DNA from: Calonectria ilicicola
Taxonomy: Eukaryota > Ascomycota > Sordariomycetes > Hypocreales > Nectriaceae
Reading direction: 5' to 3'
DNA: 64,000 nucleotides
NCBI GenBank assembly: GCA_020809705.1
Contig: CP085831.1
Span: 558,001 to 622,000 of the forward strand
Within the stretch, counting starts at the first letter, position 1, and every line of letters begins with the position of its first letter. Shown here piece by piece: positions 1-11,041 of this stretch. Under the pieces are notes generated by a model. It searched no databases. It was not told where the DNA came from and was given only the letters and a program-made list of their open reading frames with translations. Position numbers and translations under genes: made by a program.

Positions 1-409
1 TTCCTTTGGGACCAAGAATATCCTTGAACTCTTCATTGATGATTTTGGAGTGAGAGCGACGCTTGCATATCTCTGCACCACAGAGTGGGTATGCGGAGAT
101 GTGAAGAGTGCTGTTCTCGGCACCGCTGGACATGTCGGTGGGGACGGGAACTATGGTGCGACTGGGCTTTTTGCAAGTGACGCATTCCGAGCCGCAGCGC
201 TCCAGGAGGTCCTTTTCATGCTGCGTCGCGATCAATTGAATGGTGGATGAAAAGAGCCGTTCGATTTTCTCGGCCTCGGCAGGGTTCTCCTCCGAGTAAG
301 CTGCGTTGAGAAACATTTCGGGAAGGGCATGGTCGGCATACAACGGCAGACTTTGCGGGTTAGCCGGAAATGCAAACTTGAATTTGGTCGGTCGCAGAGC
401 TGGAGGCAT
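1..409 (-). CDS. Partial hypothetical protein with paired Cys motifs (3' end outside window)
   Basis: An open frame runs on the minus strand from an ATG at 409 off the left edge, about 136 codons with no stop. The N-terminus reads MPPALRPTKFKFAF. Farther in lie a CGSECVTCKK motif and, about 45 residues later, CGAEICKRRSH, a paired Cys/His layout like a small zinc-binding module (MYND-like at best). The acidic, even composition and lack of stops support real coding. I do not recognise the family and assign no function. The next gene (906-2245) is on the same strand and lies upstream, about 500 bp away. Confidence 0.6.
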   Translation of the reverse strand, partial: MPPALRPTKFKFAFPANPQSLPLYADHALPEMFLNAAYSEENPAEAEKIERLFSSTIQLIATQHEKDLLERCGSECVTCKKPSRTIVPVPTDMSSGAENSTLHISAYPLCGAEICKRRSHSKIINEEFKDILGPKG

Positions 410-905
410 GATTTTGTAATGATGTGATTTCCTGTTATCATGGGATGCAAGAGGCAGTCTGGTCTCGGGATCATGTTCCACGGTGACGGTTTAATGCATC
501 CATTCTTCCCCGCATGACATGCCCCTCACCGCATAATAAAATGTTGACGGTTGGACATTTCCTGCTTCTGATTAGCTGAGATTTTAGCCTTTATCTAGTG
601 CTGATTTCGGTCCACTTGGTGAGGGAGACTGTCAACGCTTTTGCCGAGAAGTCGTAGTATTTTTTGGGTGGAGTAGCCATGCGCGAAACAACCCAACTTC
701 ACGCACGAATGCTTGCCCGATTCGACATCTCAAAGCTCATCAGCAGCCAAGCTAAAAAAGATTAAGCCTCCAATTTAATATCTTCTCACATTCATGTACA
801 AAAGGGCCTTCGGTTTGATGACATGTTTGCTTTTTCTGACTTCAGTTCGCCTCAGCTATGAAGCTATTCAATTCAGATGACAGTCCATGGAAATATGAGA
901 TGTAA
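410..905. other. Intergenic; likely promoter of the partial minus-strand gene
   Basis: About 500 bp between two minus-strand genes: 3' flank of the aminotransferase and 5' flank of the partial gene. I see no convincing coding frame, repeat or RNA gene here. Confidence 0.5.
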
Positions 906-2245
906 CTATTGACGGTGAATGAAGCTCTCCAACAACGGCAGGCTTTCCTGAAGCTGAACTGGATTTCCCAACGTAATTCTCATATAGCCCTTGAAATCCC
1001 CATCTCTCTCACCAAAGCAGTGTCCTCCAGGCACAAGGCAAACACTCTCTTCATCGGTCAGTTTTCTACAAAATTCAGCATCATCCACTGGTTTACCGTT
1101 TTGATCAAGAATTTGGATGAAGGTCGTTCCTGAGCCTTTGGGTTTCACCCAACGAACCAGGTTTTTGTTTCTCTCGATGAATCCTTCCAACAACGACAGG
1201 CTCTCGAGGCATAGCGCGAGATTTCGTTCAAGTACTTTTGGCATGACAGCTTTGTCTAGGACAAATGATGCGACGCTATCATCAAGTCTAGATACAGCGA
1301 TCGTCGTAAAGTCGCGTTTTATCCGGACTCGGCGTATGATTTCAGTATTCTGCGTGATGATCCAGCCCAGACGAATGCCAGGAATGGCAAATGCTTTAGA
1401 GAGTGAACCAGTAGCAACACTGTTTTGGTACCCTAGAGTGACAATGGAAGGGGGTTTGGGGTTTTTAAAGAAGAGAGGGCTAAACACCTCATCGCTAAAG
1501 ACCAAAATGTTGTGAGCCTGAGCAATCTCAATCACTTTGAGAAGGAAATCCTTTTCCAGGATGGCACCGGTCGGGTTATTGGGCGTACTACACAAGGTGT
1601 CAGCTTCTCCCGGAAGAAATCATATCCTATAACTGATAGGCGTAAACTATACTTGAGAATGATGGCTTTGGTGTTGGGTTTGATGAGCGATTTAAGTTCA
1701 TCAAGACTCGGCATCCATTCATTGTTTTCATGCATCTTCCACAAACTGACATCAACGCCGCTGGCTTGGGGAACGAGATACAGCTGTCCATACGTCGGAT
1801 ATTGGCAAATGACATGATTTCCCGGACCACAAATGACACCTAGGAGAAGGTAGTTTGCCATAATGGAGCCCGGCGTGATAATGACATTGTCGGGGCTGAT
1901 CTTGACTTCATCAGACGAATGCAGTGCGGCAATACCCTCGCGCAATTTGAGGGAGCCTTCAAATGCGCCATAGCTGAGCTCGAGATTTGGGTCAAAAACC
2001 TCAAGATTTGGGTTTGTGGAGAGCTTCTTTAGTTCATTGATGGACAGGGCCGATGCGTAGGACCCTTCTACCGTTAGCTTTGATGCAGAGCCATTCTTAG
2101 CAGTTGACTCTCTCACCTTCGAGCTGATATTTGGAATTTGCCTTGGATGACGATGTTAGTAATTTCTCGCTTCAAAAAGGCGATTGATAACACACCCCAT
2201 AGGCTCTAACTGTTCAATATACATCAGCATCTCAGATCTTTTCAT
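906..2245 (-). CDS. PLP-dependent class I/II aminotransferase
   Basis: Three-exon model on the minus strand: exons 2196-2245, 1653-2141 and 906-1587, introns of 54 and 65 nt with GT-AG ends. The first intron has an ACTAAC branch site. The joins keep frame and give about 406 aa, normal for fold-type I aminotransferases. Seen: NTPNNPTGA formed across the second intron (the conserved NPxNPTG loop), SDEVFSPLF (PLP-contacting Asp/Tyr region), SLSKAFAIPG with the Schiff-base Lys, and RLGW after it. The family moves amino groups using pyridoxal phosphate; the substrate cannot be read from sequence. The first 17-residue exon is the least certain part. It is divergent from a PhzF-family gene, which suggests a shared small pathway (inference). 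Confidence 0.85.
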
Positions 2246-3276
2246 GGGGCCATTGGATGGTCACCTACTCCACTCATCAATCTTGAACTCTGACAAAGCC
2301 TTCATATTGTAATGTGAGTGCTGATGGTTCAAAATCATGCATTGAGAATGTTCAATATTTTATAAACGCAGGTGTCACAATTGGTAGTCGAGTGACTCAT
2401 CCTTTTACGTCATTATTTTGATAACATGTGATGCAGTAAGCAACTTGGAGCGGGGGACTAGACCTAGAGAAAACCTTATTGACGATTAAAACACATTGTT
2501 AGCCGACTCTATAGCTCAAAAAGCCGAATATACACTTAAAATCTAAAGCGCTTAATGTCTCCGGTCTCTGTGAGCTACTTCCCCGTCCCAATCATGACGG
2601 AGCTACACGGTTGTTACACATATCAGCCAGCACCTACCTATCTCAAGGATAATCAGTCCTTTAAATCATTTATTTGAATACTCAATTATCTATATCGCTT
2701 CCATTGCAGCAGCATGGACCTGCCTTTCTGCAAAAACATCGATTCGTACTGACATTGCCAAGTAGCCGATTCACCACTTGATTCAGGGATACAAAAATAT
2801 GAAGTGGGTTGGTTATTTTTCTGCTAAGCCGCGTGGAGCCGTGTTTATCCAGATTGTTCGGGGGAAAGCTGCCTTCTTTGCTCAGACCGGAAACTCTTGG
2901 CGGAGAAATTAACTTGAAGAAGTCATATTTCTCTGTGGCCAGCTCCACAAGTCTAGATAGCGCAAACTTCGGCATGGTATTAGTGAATCATGGCTACTAC
3001 CAATCTTCCAATTAAAATGTCATGTAATAAGCGAACTGCTCTACTCCGATTACACCGATGATACCGACAGAGGATGGATGACCAACTCAATCTTAATCTG
3101 CGGGGTAGTGCGCCCTTCCATGAACAGACTGAGTCAGAACACACCCGAATGCTTTCCGCCTGAGAGATTGGTCCCACACCTGTCGGCCTATAAAAGCGTG
3201 GGAATTAAACGAGCCAATCAATATCCCATAGTTATTGAACACGCGATACACCTTAAGAGAACCAACAACAATTACA
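2246..3276. promoter_or_regulatory. Bidirectional intergenic region between aminotransferase and PhzF genes
   Basis: About 1 kb between two divergent starts (ATG at 2245 minus, ATG at 3277 plus). A TATA-type box (TATAAAAG) lies at 3189-3196, 81 bp before the PhzF ATG, and a CCAAT pentamer follows in GAGCCAATCAATATCC near 3212. No coding frame is convincing. Co-regulation of the pair is an inference from geometry. Confidence 0.5.
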
Positions 3277-4361
3277 ATGTCTACCAGAAAGGCTTGCTAT
3301 GGTAATCTCCTTCCCTTCACTTCAATCCAGTACATGGTTTAACACGTTTCTCTAGTTACCCTTGACGTTTTCACTTCAGAAAGGTAATAAGGCAAGGCTC
3401 TTTCAAATGAATTTGAAATTGATTCATCGCAACGAATACATTGGACTGACATATGATTTTCAGATTCAAAGGGAATCCTCTTGCCATAGTGAAAGTTGAC
3501 GATGGAGCGCTCTCCTACGACCAGATGCTAAAAGTCACACGAGAGTTCAATTATTCAGAAACCGTATTTTTGCGTCAAGACATCCACGGTCGATTCGTTA
3601 TCGACATCTTCACACCGGCTGGTGATTTGGACTTTGCTGGGCATCCAATAATTGGAACAGGATACACCTTGTTTCACAAGTTGTTGCCGGGTGTCACGAT
3701 ACCGCAGCCCGTTCCTGAAACTCTGCCTGTCTTGGCAAAAGCTGGACCGGTTCTCCTTCGTTACGACGCGAGTAACGAAACCGTTCTTGCGGAGGTACCT
3801 CATAATGTCCATCTTCATTCGCGAGGCACGCCGATCAAGAATATTATCGACACCCAGCCAGGCCTAGCTAACGAGGTAGCACGTTTCAAACAAGATTATC
3901 CAGCTGTTTCTATCGTCAAGGGCGTGACCTACACCCTTGTGGACCTGTCAGATCAAGAGGATATATTTGCTCGTGTCACTGCTGGGCCAAGCCAAGTCAC
4001 CAAGTTGGATAATGGATGGGCTCCATCTCATACCGGAACCATGTACTTTGGTCGACAGGAGAAGTCTTTTGTGGGGGGGCAGAAGATTTTGAAACTTCGC
4101 GTGCGCGTGATTACCATCGATTTGGAAGACCCAGCCACTGGTAGCGCTTGCTGTGCTCTGGCCGCATATCTTGCGCTTCAAGATCGGGACGCAAACGGCA
4201 ACTATCGTTTTTATATGAACCAAGGGAGTGAAATAGGCCGTGATAGCAACATTATCGTCGATGTACTTCTAAATAACTCTGGCGATGCGGTGTCGGCCAT
4301 GTTCTTGTCAGGACCAGCAACTCTGATAGCTGAGGGAACTATATGCTTGCCTGAAATCTGA
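3277..4361 (+). CDS. PhzF family isomerase/epimerase-like protein
   Basis: Three exons: 3277-3301, 3356-3383 and 3464-4361; introns of 54 and 80 nt with GT-AG ends. Joined length is 316 aa, slightly longer than typical PhzF proteins (about 280-300). Two tiny 5' exons supply the conserved opening: VTLDVFTSERFKGNPLAIV arises only after splicing, which is strong support for the model. Other signatures: NYSETVF (equivalent of the catalytic Glu), DFAGHPIIGT (conserved His), and DPATGSACCALAAYL (conserved Asp and phosphate-like loop). PhzF proteins catalyse isomerisation in phenazine synthesis, but fungal members mostly have unknown substrates, so I give no gene symbol. Divergent partner is an aminotransferase. 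Confidence 0.9.
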
Positions 4362-4842
4362 TAGAATAGATAGTTGATCTAATCAATAAAGTATGAGAAC
4401 AAGAAAACATATTTTCCACGTGTAGCTTTTAGCTTGTACGTGAATTCTGAGACACACAATTCTCACCTTCTTATATTGTTTGAGAGGGACAAGTGTACAT
4501 GATGTTTCGGTAGTTTCGGCAGACGGAGACAAAGCACCCTATACCCTAAACAGTATGCAGAGACATCAGCTCACAGGACTAGCTGACTAGCTTCTAGTCC
4601 GCCTTTCTTAGCGCCGCAACGAAACCCATTTCCTTGTTGGCTATTGGCGTGAATTGAGAAAGGCCCCATTAATGCTCAGCCGCATGGATAGGGCTGCAAA
4701 ATCCGCCTGCTGAACTTTAGCACCTTGTTCAATTTTGTCCGCCTTGCAAGTCATTTAATAATTGGCCACGTGGTTAATAGCCACCTAGCTTTGGAAAATC
4801 TACCGACTGCATCAATGTAAATCACCCATCTAAGTGCTCAAT
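4362..4842. other. Intergenic
   Basis: About 480 bp between the PhzF gene and the HET gene. It probably holds the PhzF terminator and HET promoter. No convincing gene, RNA or repeat was seen. Confidence 0.5.
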
Positions 4843-6674
4843 ATGTCATCAAGATATTCTTCCTGGATACTCTGCGATCGGAGATTCGGCTCGTTACAAT
4901 CGCTCCTGGGAAATATGGCGATGACCTACGCTGTTCATTAAGCGTGTCAACTCTCGAAAACCGGCCAAAATACGAGGCTTTGTCGTATGTATGGGGAGAT
5001 CCAAAAGTTACAACCAATATCATAGTGGATAACGTCTCCCATCCCATTACCACCAACCTCGAGTATGCTCTCCGTTGTCTCCGACTCCAGTCGAAGCCCC
5101 GGACAATGTGGATAGATGCTCTCTGTATAAACCAAAATGATACTCCCGAGAAAAACCATCAAGTTCCGCTCATGGGTATCATATACCGGGAGGCATCGGA
5201 AGTGGTCATATCGCTTGGAGAGCCCAACGCAGACATGGAACATTATGCCTCATGGATCAACGTATATGAGAATCCATGGTCCAAGTTCCGCTCTAAGCGG
5301 TGGTATATCATGTGTCTCCGAGCATGGATTTCACGGCGCGGCAGGATAGACAAAAGCATATCAGAAATGCAATTTGTCACAGGTGAACATGACGTCTGGC
5401 ATCACGAATATTTCGGCAGAATGTGGACTTTTCAGGAATTCATATTGGCGAAAAAAAATCCAATATTTCTTATTGGCCCTCACAAGATTCGGATCAAGAA
5501 CGAACACATCAAACACATCACCCACATGAATAGATACGCTAGCATGACGCTACCCGCCCATATCTCACTCCAAAAATACTATAAGCTTGTAGGCCAACCG
5601 CTAATCAACACTTGGGCCGAAAAAATGAAAAAGACTTCCTCCGTTGAGTTTGATGGAGTACATACGAGCCTAGGCGTGTTTAAAGACTTCCGACATGGTG
5701 TGACTCCTCACCATCCACTACCCAATCTCCTTTTTAGCACTCTTGGTCGAGAATGTCGCCATCCAGTGGATAGAATCTTTGCTTTATATTCGGTGATTGA
5801 TCAAGAAGTCCGAGCGTTTGATAAGCCTGACTACGAGAAGTCTCCTGAGCAAGTGCTTCAAGAAACAATATTTTACATCATTGATGTGTATCCAAAGGAA
5901 TTATCTACGGTCATGTATATGTGTCCTCTTAGAGATTCAAGATTCGAAGATTTTGAATATCCGTCTTGGCTTCCCGACCTCACTCGTCAAGTGCCGCCCT
6001 CTACTGTTATATCCATGTCACGGAGTGGATGGATGATTGAGAATGATGTACCAATCAACCTCGGCAGGGATCTTCTAACGGATCAAACGAGATTAATGCT
6101 GGGAGCATACAGCCTTGGAGAATGCGAAGTCCTGTTTCGGTTCGGGACAGGGACAAATCAGATTATTCACGAAATCGTCGACACGATTACATCGATCGCC
6201 TCAGGAGAAGGGTTGAGCTCAATCGATATTTCTCACGAAATAGCATATGCTTGCTACTTCCATGGCCAGATAGAAGTGGCATTCACCCCACACATGACGA
6301 AGGTTTTCGACTTGTACAAGGAACTCGCCGACCGTATAGCGACTGACAATTTCGACAACGTAGGTGCAGGACTGAGACCCTGGTACAAATCCATGATGGA
6401 CAGCGCTAGTCGTCTCGCAGGTAAAGCTTTGTTTCGAACTCAAATGGGTCTTTTGGGAATCTGTTCAGGGAAGCTGAAAGATGGAGACAAGGTCGTGTTG
6501 TCACCATATCTTCCGACCCCTTTCGCAATTAGTAGTTCCATATGGAAGAGTGATCCACCTGCCAGCCTTCTCGTGGATTGGGCATTTGTAAATGGGATTT
6601 CAGGGCTCAGCCAGGATATGGGCTTGGTGTCCAGGATAATGAAACAAGAGCTGGAGAATATTTATCTTTTCTGA
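4843..6674 (+). CDS. HET-domain (heterokaryon incompatibility) protein with broken 5' end
   Basis: A long frame encodes a HET-domain protein. Hallmarks are YEALSYVWGD, then TMWIDALCINQND and VVISLGEP about 100 residues on, followed by a C-terminal region ending at 6674. HET proteins drive cell death during non-self fusion in filamentous fungi. The conserved frame is open back to an in-frame TAA just before 4821 and includes the family-typical EIRLVTIAPGKYGDD stretch, but has no ATG. The only suitable ATG (4843, MSSRYS...) is in a frame offset by one base. The total from that ATG is one base short of a whole number of codons. A 1-nt deletion between about 4855 and 4870 explains this. A predictor could instead splice around it (GT near 4891, AG near 4940), losing the conserved segment. 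Next intact in-frame Met lies well inside the domain. Confidence 0.8.
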
Positions 6675-6680
6675 ATTTGC

Positions 6681-6790
6681 AAAAAAAAAAAAAAAATGAA
6701 GGCTGTTCGAGGTCATAGTTAGCGCGTTGGGACATAGTTAAACAAGCGGGGGATTCGATTCCCTGTCGCTGATTTGCGTTTCTGATTCGT
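6681..6790 (+). other. A16 homopolymer and tRNA-like relic
   Basis: A run of 16 A (6681-6696) directly follows the HET gene. Next comes sequence with partial tRNA character: TAGTTAGCGCGTTGG resembling an A-box/D-arm, then GGGGGATTCGATTCCC resembling a T-arm and TGTCGCT resembling a 3' acceptor strand. The 5' acceptor strand and anticodon arm do not fold convincingly, so this is at most a decayed tRNA gene or tRNA-derived fragment. Confidence 0.25.
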
Positions 6791-6986
6791 TCAATTTTGG
6801 CCATCGCGCTCTCGTCATCTATTCGCCAACCACTTCGCAGGGCTGTGTCGTTCGCGCATCCTTTAGGCAGAAGTACCCGCTTTAGCGCGCGATATTCAAC
6901 TGATGCGACCGAAAATGCCTAAAATTTATTTCCCTCATCGTCCTGAAGAGTAATACGAATAACGAATATTGCAGAACTTGTTACAA

Positions 6987-8108
6987 ATGTCTGATCCACT
7001 ACGTCTATCGACCTCTGTTGCGGGTCTCATCACCCTCTCCAGTGCTGTATACACGAAGCTAGACGACTTCGTCAATCGGGTCGAGAGGGCCCCAAAGTCG
7101 ACTCAAGATATTCTCCATGCGGTAGCCGAGATGCGTTTGGCGCTTACGTCCATCTCGGAACTTATTGACTCGTTTCAGAAAATTCCTCCAAGGCGAAAGG
7201 CTATGGTACAGCTAGACCACTTAGTCATCTGCGTGAGCCAGGCCGTCATTACTTTCACAGACTTGGAGATGTTCCTCAGCAGCTGGCCCGAAATATCCTC
7301 CATGCAAAATTCTGCTTGGAAGCGAATCCGATGGGCACTTCAAGAAGACAAAGCTAATCGCTTAATCAAGAAACTCTTCGAGAACAAAACATCTCTGGTT
7401 CTGATCCTTAGTATTCTCCAAAGGTATGCCTTAGGACAATATATTCAATGCTTTTTTGTTATAGAACGCTTGATATCAACCGGAGTTTGAATATGACATG
7501 TCATTGATGCCTTGAGTTCTAGTGAATCGGACTTTGAGGCCCAAGTGTCAAACCAAGCCCTCAAAGAACAAATGAACAGGTTAATAGACGAGAATCAAAA
7601 GATGCGAGTACTCATGAACCAAATTGGAGACGATATACAGACGATTGCAGGATCTGTAAAGTTCTATGATGATGCCTCATCGATACAATTTCCAACATCC
7701 CCAATAACAACGCGAAGCGCGCAAACTGCTCGTCTGCCGAGTCCCCTACATTCTCGAAATGTTAGCAACAGCACAAACTCCGAGGCTCCGTCCGAGGATC
7801 CGCTTTCAGAGTCGCCAACCTCTCCACAAACCCTTTCATCCATTCCTTCCAGGACCGAAGCGTCCAGCCCTCCCTCACTTTTCTCTACAACCCTAAGGTC
7901 GCCCCCACGACGATCATTTTCCATCACACTTAATTCCACCTGGGTGTACAAAAGAGCCCGACACAATTCCACAGATTGTTCCATGACCAGTTCTAGACTG
8001 CAAAGTAGGGCTTGGTCAATGTTTTCTGGTCTGAGCTTGGACGATGTGTCTGTTATCTCATTTATTGAATTACCACTCAAATTATCAGATATTCCCAATG
8101 ACAGCTGA
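6987..8108 (+). CDS. Protein with fungal NLR-type N-terminal domain (Helo-like/PF17111 type)
   Basis: Two exons, 6987-7423 and 7523-8108, with a 99-nt GT-AG intron; 340 aa. The start is the ATG of MSDPLRLSTSVAGLITL, which matches the opening of the fungal STAND N-terminal domain (DPL...SxAGLxxL, then DDFV...APKSTQDIL). Splicing yields ILQSESDFEAQ, matching the usual end of that domain, and excludes the alternative acceptor at 7464. After residue 145 come a short coiled segment (QALKEQMNRLIDENQKM), a Ser/Thr/Pro-rich linker, and a SGLSLDDVSVISFIEL-type tail. In NLR-like proteins this domain is the signalling or death-effector end. The frame ends at TGA 8106-8108, but the same frame reopens and encodes a Ras-like GTPase 36 bp on, so this stop may split one fusion protein. 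Confidence 0.75.
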
Positions 8109-8144
8109 TATCGGCGGATAAATAAAGGTTCTCTAGCCTATTCT

Positions 8145-8781
8145 ATGCATTTGGGGTACAGAGAGAAGTTCATAATCGCAATTTTAGGAGAACCGCTCTC
8201 TGGAAAATCGACCCTTGTTGAAAGGGTGTGTTGTGCCTACCAAAACCAATAACTGAGGATCCAAGTGCTGACCAACCTGACAGATCTGTGGATATCAACA
8301 TGACTCGTCTTTAAACTCAACTATTGAAGATAGACATATTATTACGCGTACCCTTCACGGCCATAAATACCCTATCCAGATTGTTGACACGGCGGGGTTG
8401 GACTGTTATGAACATTTAATTAACGAGGCCATTTCTGAAGCTGATGGATTTATCATTACTTGTCCAGCCGTACCCTCCGATCCCAATGTCCTGCAAAAGT
8501 TGCATCAGAAGATTGTGGATAAAAATACAAACCTTAGCTCAACCGAAAAATCGCCAACAGCGATTGTAATTACGAAAAAAGATCTCCTCGTTACTGCGTC
8601 AAACGCCACAATTGAAAGCTGCCGATCGTTGGCAGAAAAAGAAGAATATGAGTTCTACATAACATCCGCTAAGAGGTATGATAAAGAGAATGAAGAAAAT
8701 ATCCACAACGCGTTGCAAGGTGTTCTTCGAATTCTAGTTCAAAATAATGCTCAAATACCACGTCTGAAAGGCTGGGATTAG
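8145..8781 (+). CDS. Ras-like small GTPase domain protein
   Basis: Two exons, 8145-8225 and 8284-8781, joined across a 58-nt intron (GTGTGT...GACAG) in phase 0; 192 aa, the size of a Ras protein. All G-boxes are visible: GEPLSGKST (P-loop), STIED (switch I with the Mg-binding Thr), DTAGLD (G3), TKKD in place of NKxD (G4), and TSAK (G5). The P-loop Lys to switch-I Thr distance is 19 residues, exactly as in Ras, which validates the splice. There is no C-terminal CAAX lipidation motif; it ends PRLKGWD. It is in frame with the upstream Helo-like gene, separated by only 36 bp, too little for an independent fungal promoter. Either the two form one protein interrupted by TGA at 8106, or they are very tightly packed separate genes. 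Confidence 0.75.
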
Positions 8782-9126
8782 CTAGAAGACTTCATGAAAT
8801 AATTCGAAGTGACGTATTTGGGTCTGCCTTTTGGAATTTTGAAAGCGCTAGGCAAGTATCATAATGATTGGATGATGAGATGAGATGAACACGGTGTAAA
8901 CTAGGCAGGTTTGGCCGAGGCCCAATCCCAAGATTTTTACCTTTGAGTAACAGCCTTGGCAGAATTATTTACATCTAAATGCATAATACAAGTCAAGATG
9001 TAATAATTTATAATAAATTACTTTTTTCTTTAATCTATCAATTGATATTTCATTAATTGTAACCCGAGATGATCGCAAAAAAGAAATTGGGTTACAGGAT
9101 CACGCTTGCCAAAACCATTCTGACAA
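8782..9126. other. Convergent intergenic region
   Basis: AT-rich 345 bp between the GTPase gene (plus) and the RTA1-like gene (minus), expected to hold both 3' ends. Nothing else seen. Confidence 0.5.
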
Positions 9127-10238
9127 TTAGGTCATTACAGTAAGTCGTCGCATGGACATAAAAGATAATGTCTTTACTCGTTGTTCGCGAAGGCCTATCG
9201 CGCTAATAGATCCAAGCTCAAATTCCGAGTGCTTGGAGTATGGGTTATGATAGTCGAGCCACTCTCCTGGATGTCCGAGATTAAGACATATGGTGGCCAC
9301 ACACATAATACTGTGTATTTGTAAGTAGATTTCCATCATTTTTGATTGATATAGACACTTACGCAGATTCAAGCGCCATAAACAATGTCTCGTCCCTGAA
9401 AAGATGGCTAAAGTAGCCACCATTAAGCTCAACAATGCGATACGCGCATCGCATCAGGATGAGAATCACTGAGGCAAACATAAATCCCAAAAAAGTTTTC
9501 AGAGGTCGAAGTTTGTATCGGACGGCCGAATTCCAACATATTAATAGGTAATCGGCAAACAACACACAAAAGAGTGTAAGAGTGACGACTTGAAAGATTA
9601 AACCAGCCAGAGAGATGTTGACTCCAACTTGGATATCGTCTTTTGTTTTTGCGACGCAAGATAAAGCACCGCCAACGGCTTGTAAAATGAGAGATATTAG
9701 ATCGCAAGGTATAAATATCCAATAGAAAAGGTGCGGTTGCATTCGAGATACCGATCGATCAACGGAGTAGATGCTGGGTACGATTTAGCCGATGCAAATC
9801 TCCCGCGCGAGAAATTATATTGCCACTCACATTTGAGAAAGGATGACATAAATGGCAGAACAGAAAAATACCGGTGCGACAGTGATACAAACTATGGACC
9901 GGTCAGTTGGTGAAGAGGATGTGTTATCGGCCAGACAAACTAATTTGAATCAGAAAACCCGGAAAGTCAAACGGATTCAGGTAGATCATGATGCGACCAG
10001 CATATCCGATAATCTCCACGACGCAGCCAGCAATCATGCTGGCCATAAACCCCCAGGCATGGGTCTGAACGCCCTGAATGGCATGAAGAACAGCGAAAGT
10101 GGCAAAAGCTACGATGAAGACACCGCTGGCAGTCGGGTTCGGTCTGTATCGAAGAATGCTGGTTTCTAACGGGCAAATGCTGAGCGTGCAGTTGGCATTC
10201 TGGCCAAAAGCAATATTCCCGTTGGGAAGTTGTATCAT
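9127..10238 (-). CDS. RTA1-like seven-transmembrane protein
   Basis: Four exons on the minus strand: 9941-10238, 9831-9891, 9363-9773 and 9127-9310; introns of 49, 57 and 52 nt, all GT-AG. The joined frame is 317 aa, usual for the RTA1/lipid-translocating exporter family. The start MIQLPNGNIAFG precedes hydrophobic segments. Family marks appear only after splicing: GFLIQIICITVAPVFF, then PCDLISLILQAVGG, a Tyr/Arg-rich CAYRIVELNGG near the last helices, and a HPGEWL motif after them. RTA1-type proteins sit in fungal membranes and are linked to resistance to membrane-active compounds and lipid movement. The exact role here is unknown. A polar tail follows the last helix. Confidence 0.88.
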
Positions 10239-11041
10239 GGTTTACAAGTTGACGGTCCTTGGGGCTTTGGAGTGAGGGAAATCGATGGACCAGGGGAAAG
10301 TCAATTGGGCAGGACCCTGGCTTTATCCAGTTCCAAAAACAGCCCTTGGGGTGCCCATCATTGCCTTATTGGCGAAATGAAATTACATGGGTTTCAAAGC
10401 ACTATGCGTTGAAACGGACATGACTGGTGAAACTGTCAACGTGAGTCCGCTGAAAGTGCTCGTTGTTTCAAATGGTGCGCACGATCGATTTCCCCCGTTT
10501 CTGATAAACAGCGCGCGCAAACATCAGGTGGGCCAGACAGCGCGGTGCCACAAGATTCGCGGTCTACTAACCAAAGTGGGAAACGCTAATACGGGCTGTC
10601 CGTGGATCACGGCCATGACGTGAAGCACCCGCAGATCATAGCGTCAGGCTTCAACGAACAATGAGGAAGGGGAAAAAAAAGGTTATTTAACAAACTTGCC
10701 ATCTTATTCGTCAAGTCCAGGAACCCGAAGGGATGCTCGTAAAAGTCGGTATAGCAGCGAATCATTCCCAGGGCAGGCGACTCGAGACGGGTCGAAGGAT
10801 CTAGACGCACGGAACATGACTTGTTCAAAATTGCACCGTGCATCCCGTGTCTTCTAACTTGTATGCGATACATGAAGAAAGTGAGCAGTCATTCCTACTT
10901 GTTCGCCAGTGGCGCGACTTCATCAGACCACATAGAATATCTAAGATACAGCGTCTCAAGCACATTCGTCAGTCTCTCACGATCCATACGACTCGCCGCG
11001 ATCAAGAACTTTAGATCGATCATATTTCTTGGTAAAATGAA
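10239..11041. other. Intergenic between two minus-strand genes
   Basis: About 800 bp holding the RTA1-like promoter and the 3' flank of the bHLH gene. No convincing gene, RNA or repeat seen. Confidence 0.5.

Noticed and set aside
232..474. 80-codon minus-strand ORF at the left end
   Set aside because: It overlaps the longer partial gene (1-409) in another frame; the latter has better composition and paired Cys motifs.
6697..6790. Functional tRNA gene
   Set aside because: Only the D- and T-arm-like parts are present; acceptor and anticodon stems do not pair.
7424..7464. Short intron using the acceptor at 7464 in the Helo-like gene
   Set aside because: It leads to a stop after 14 codons; the acceptor at 7522 restores conserved domain sequence.
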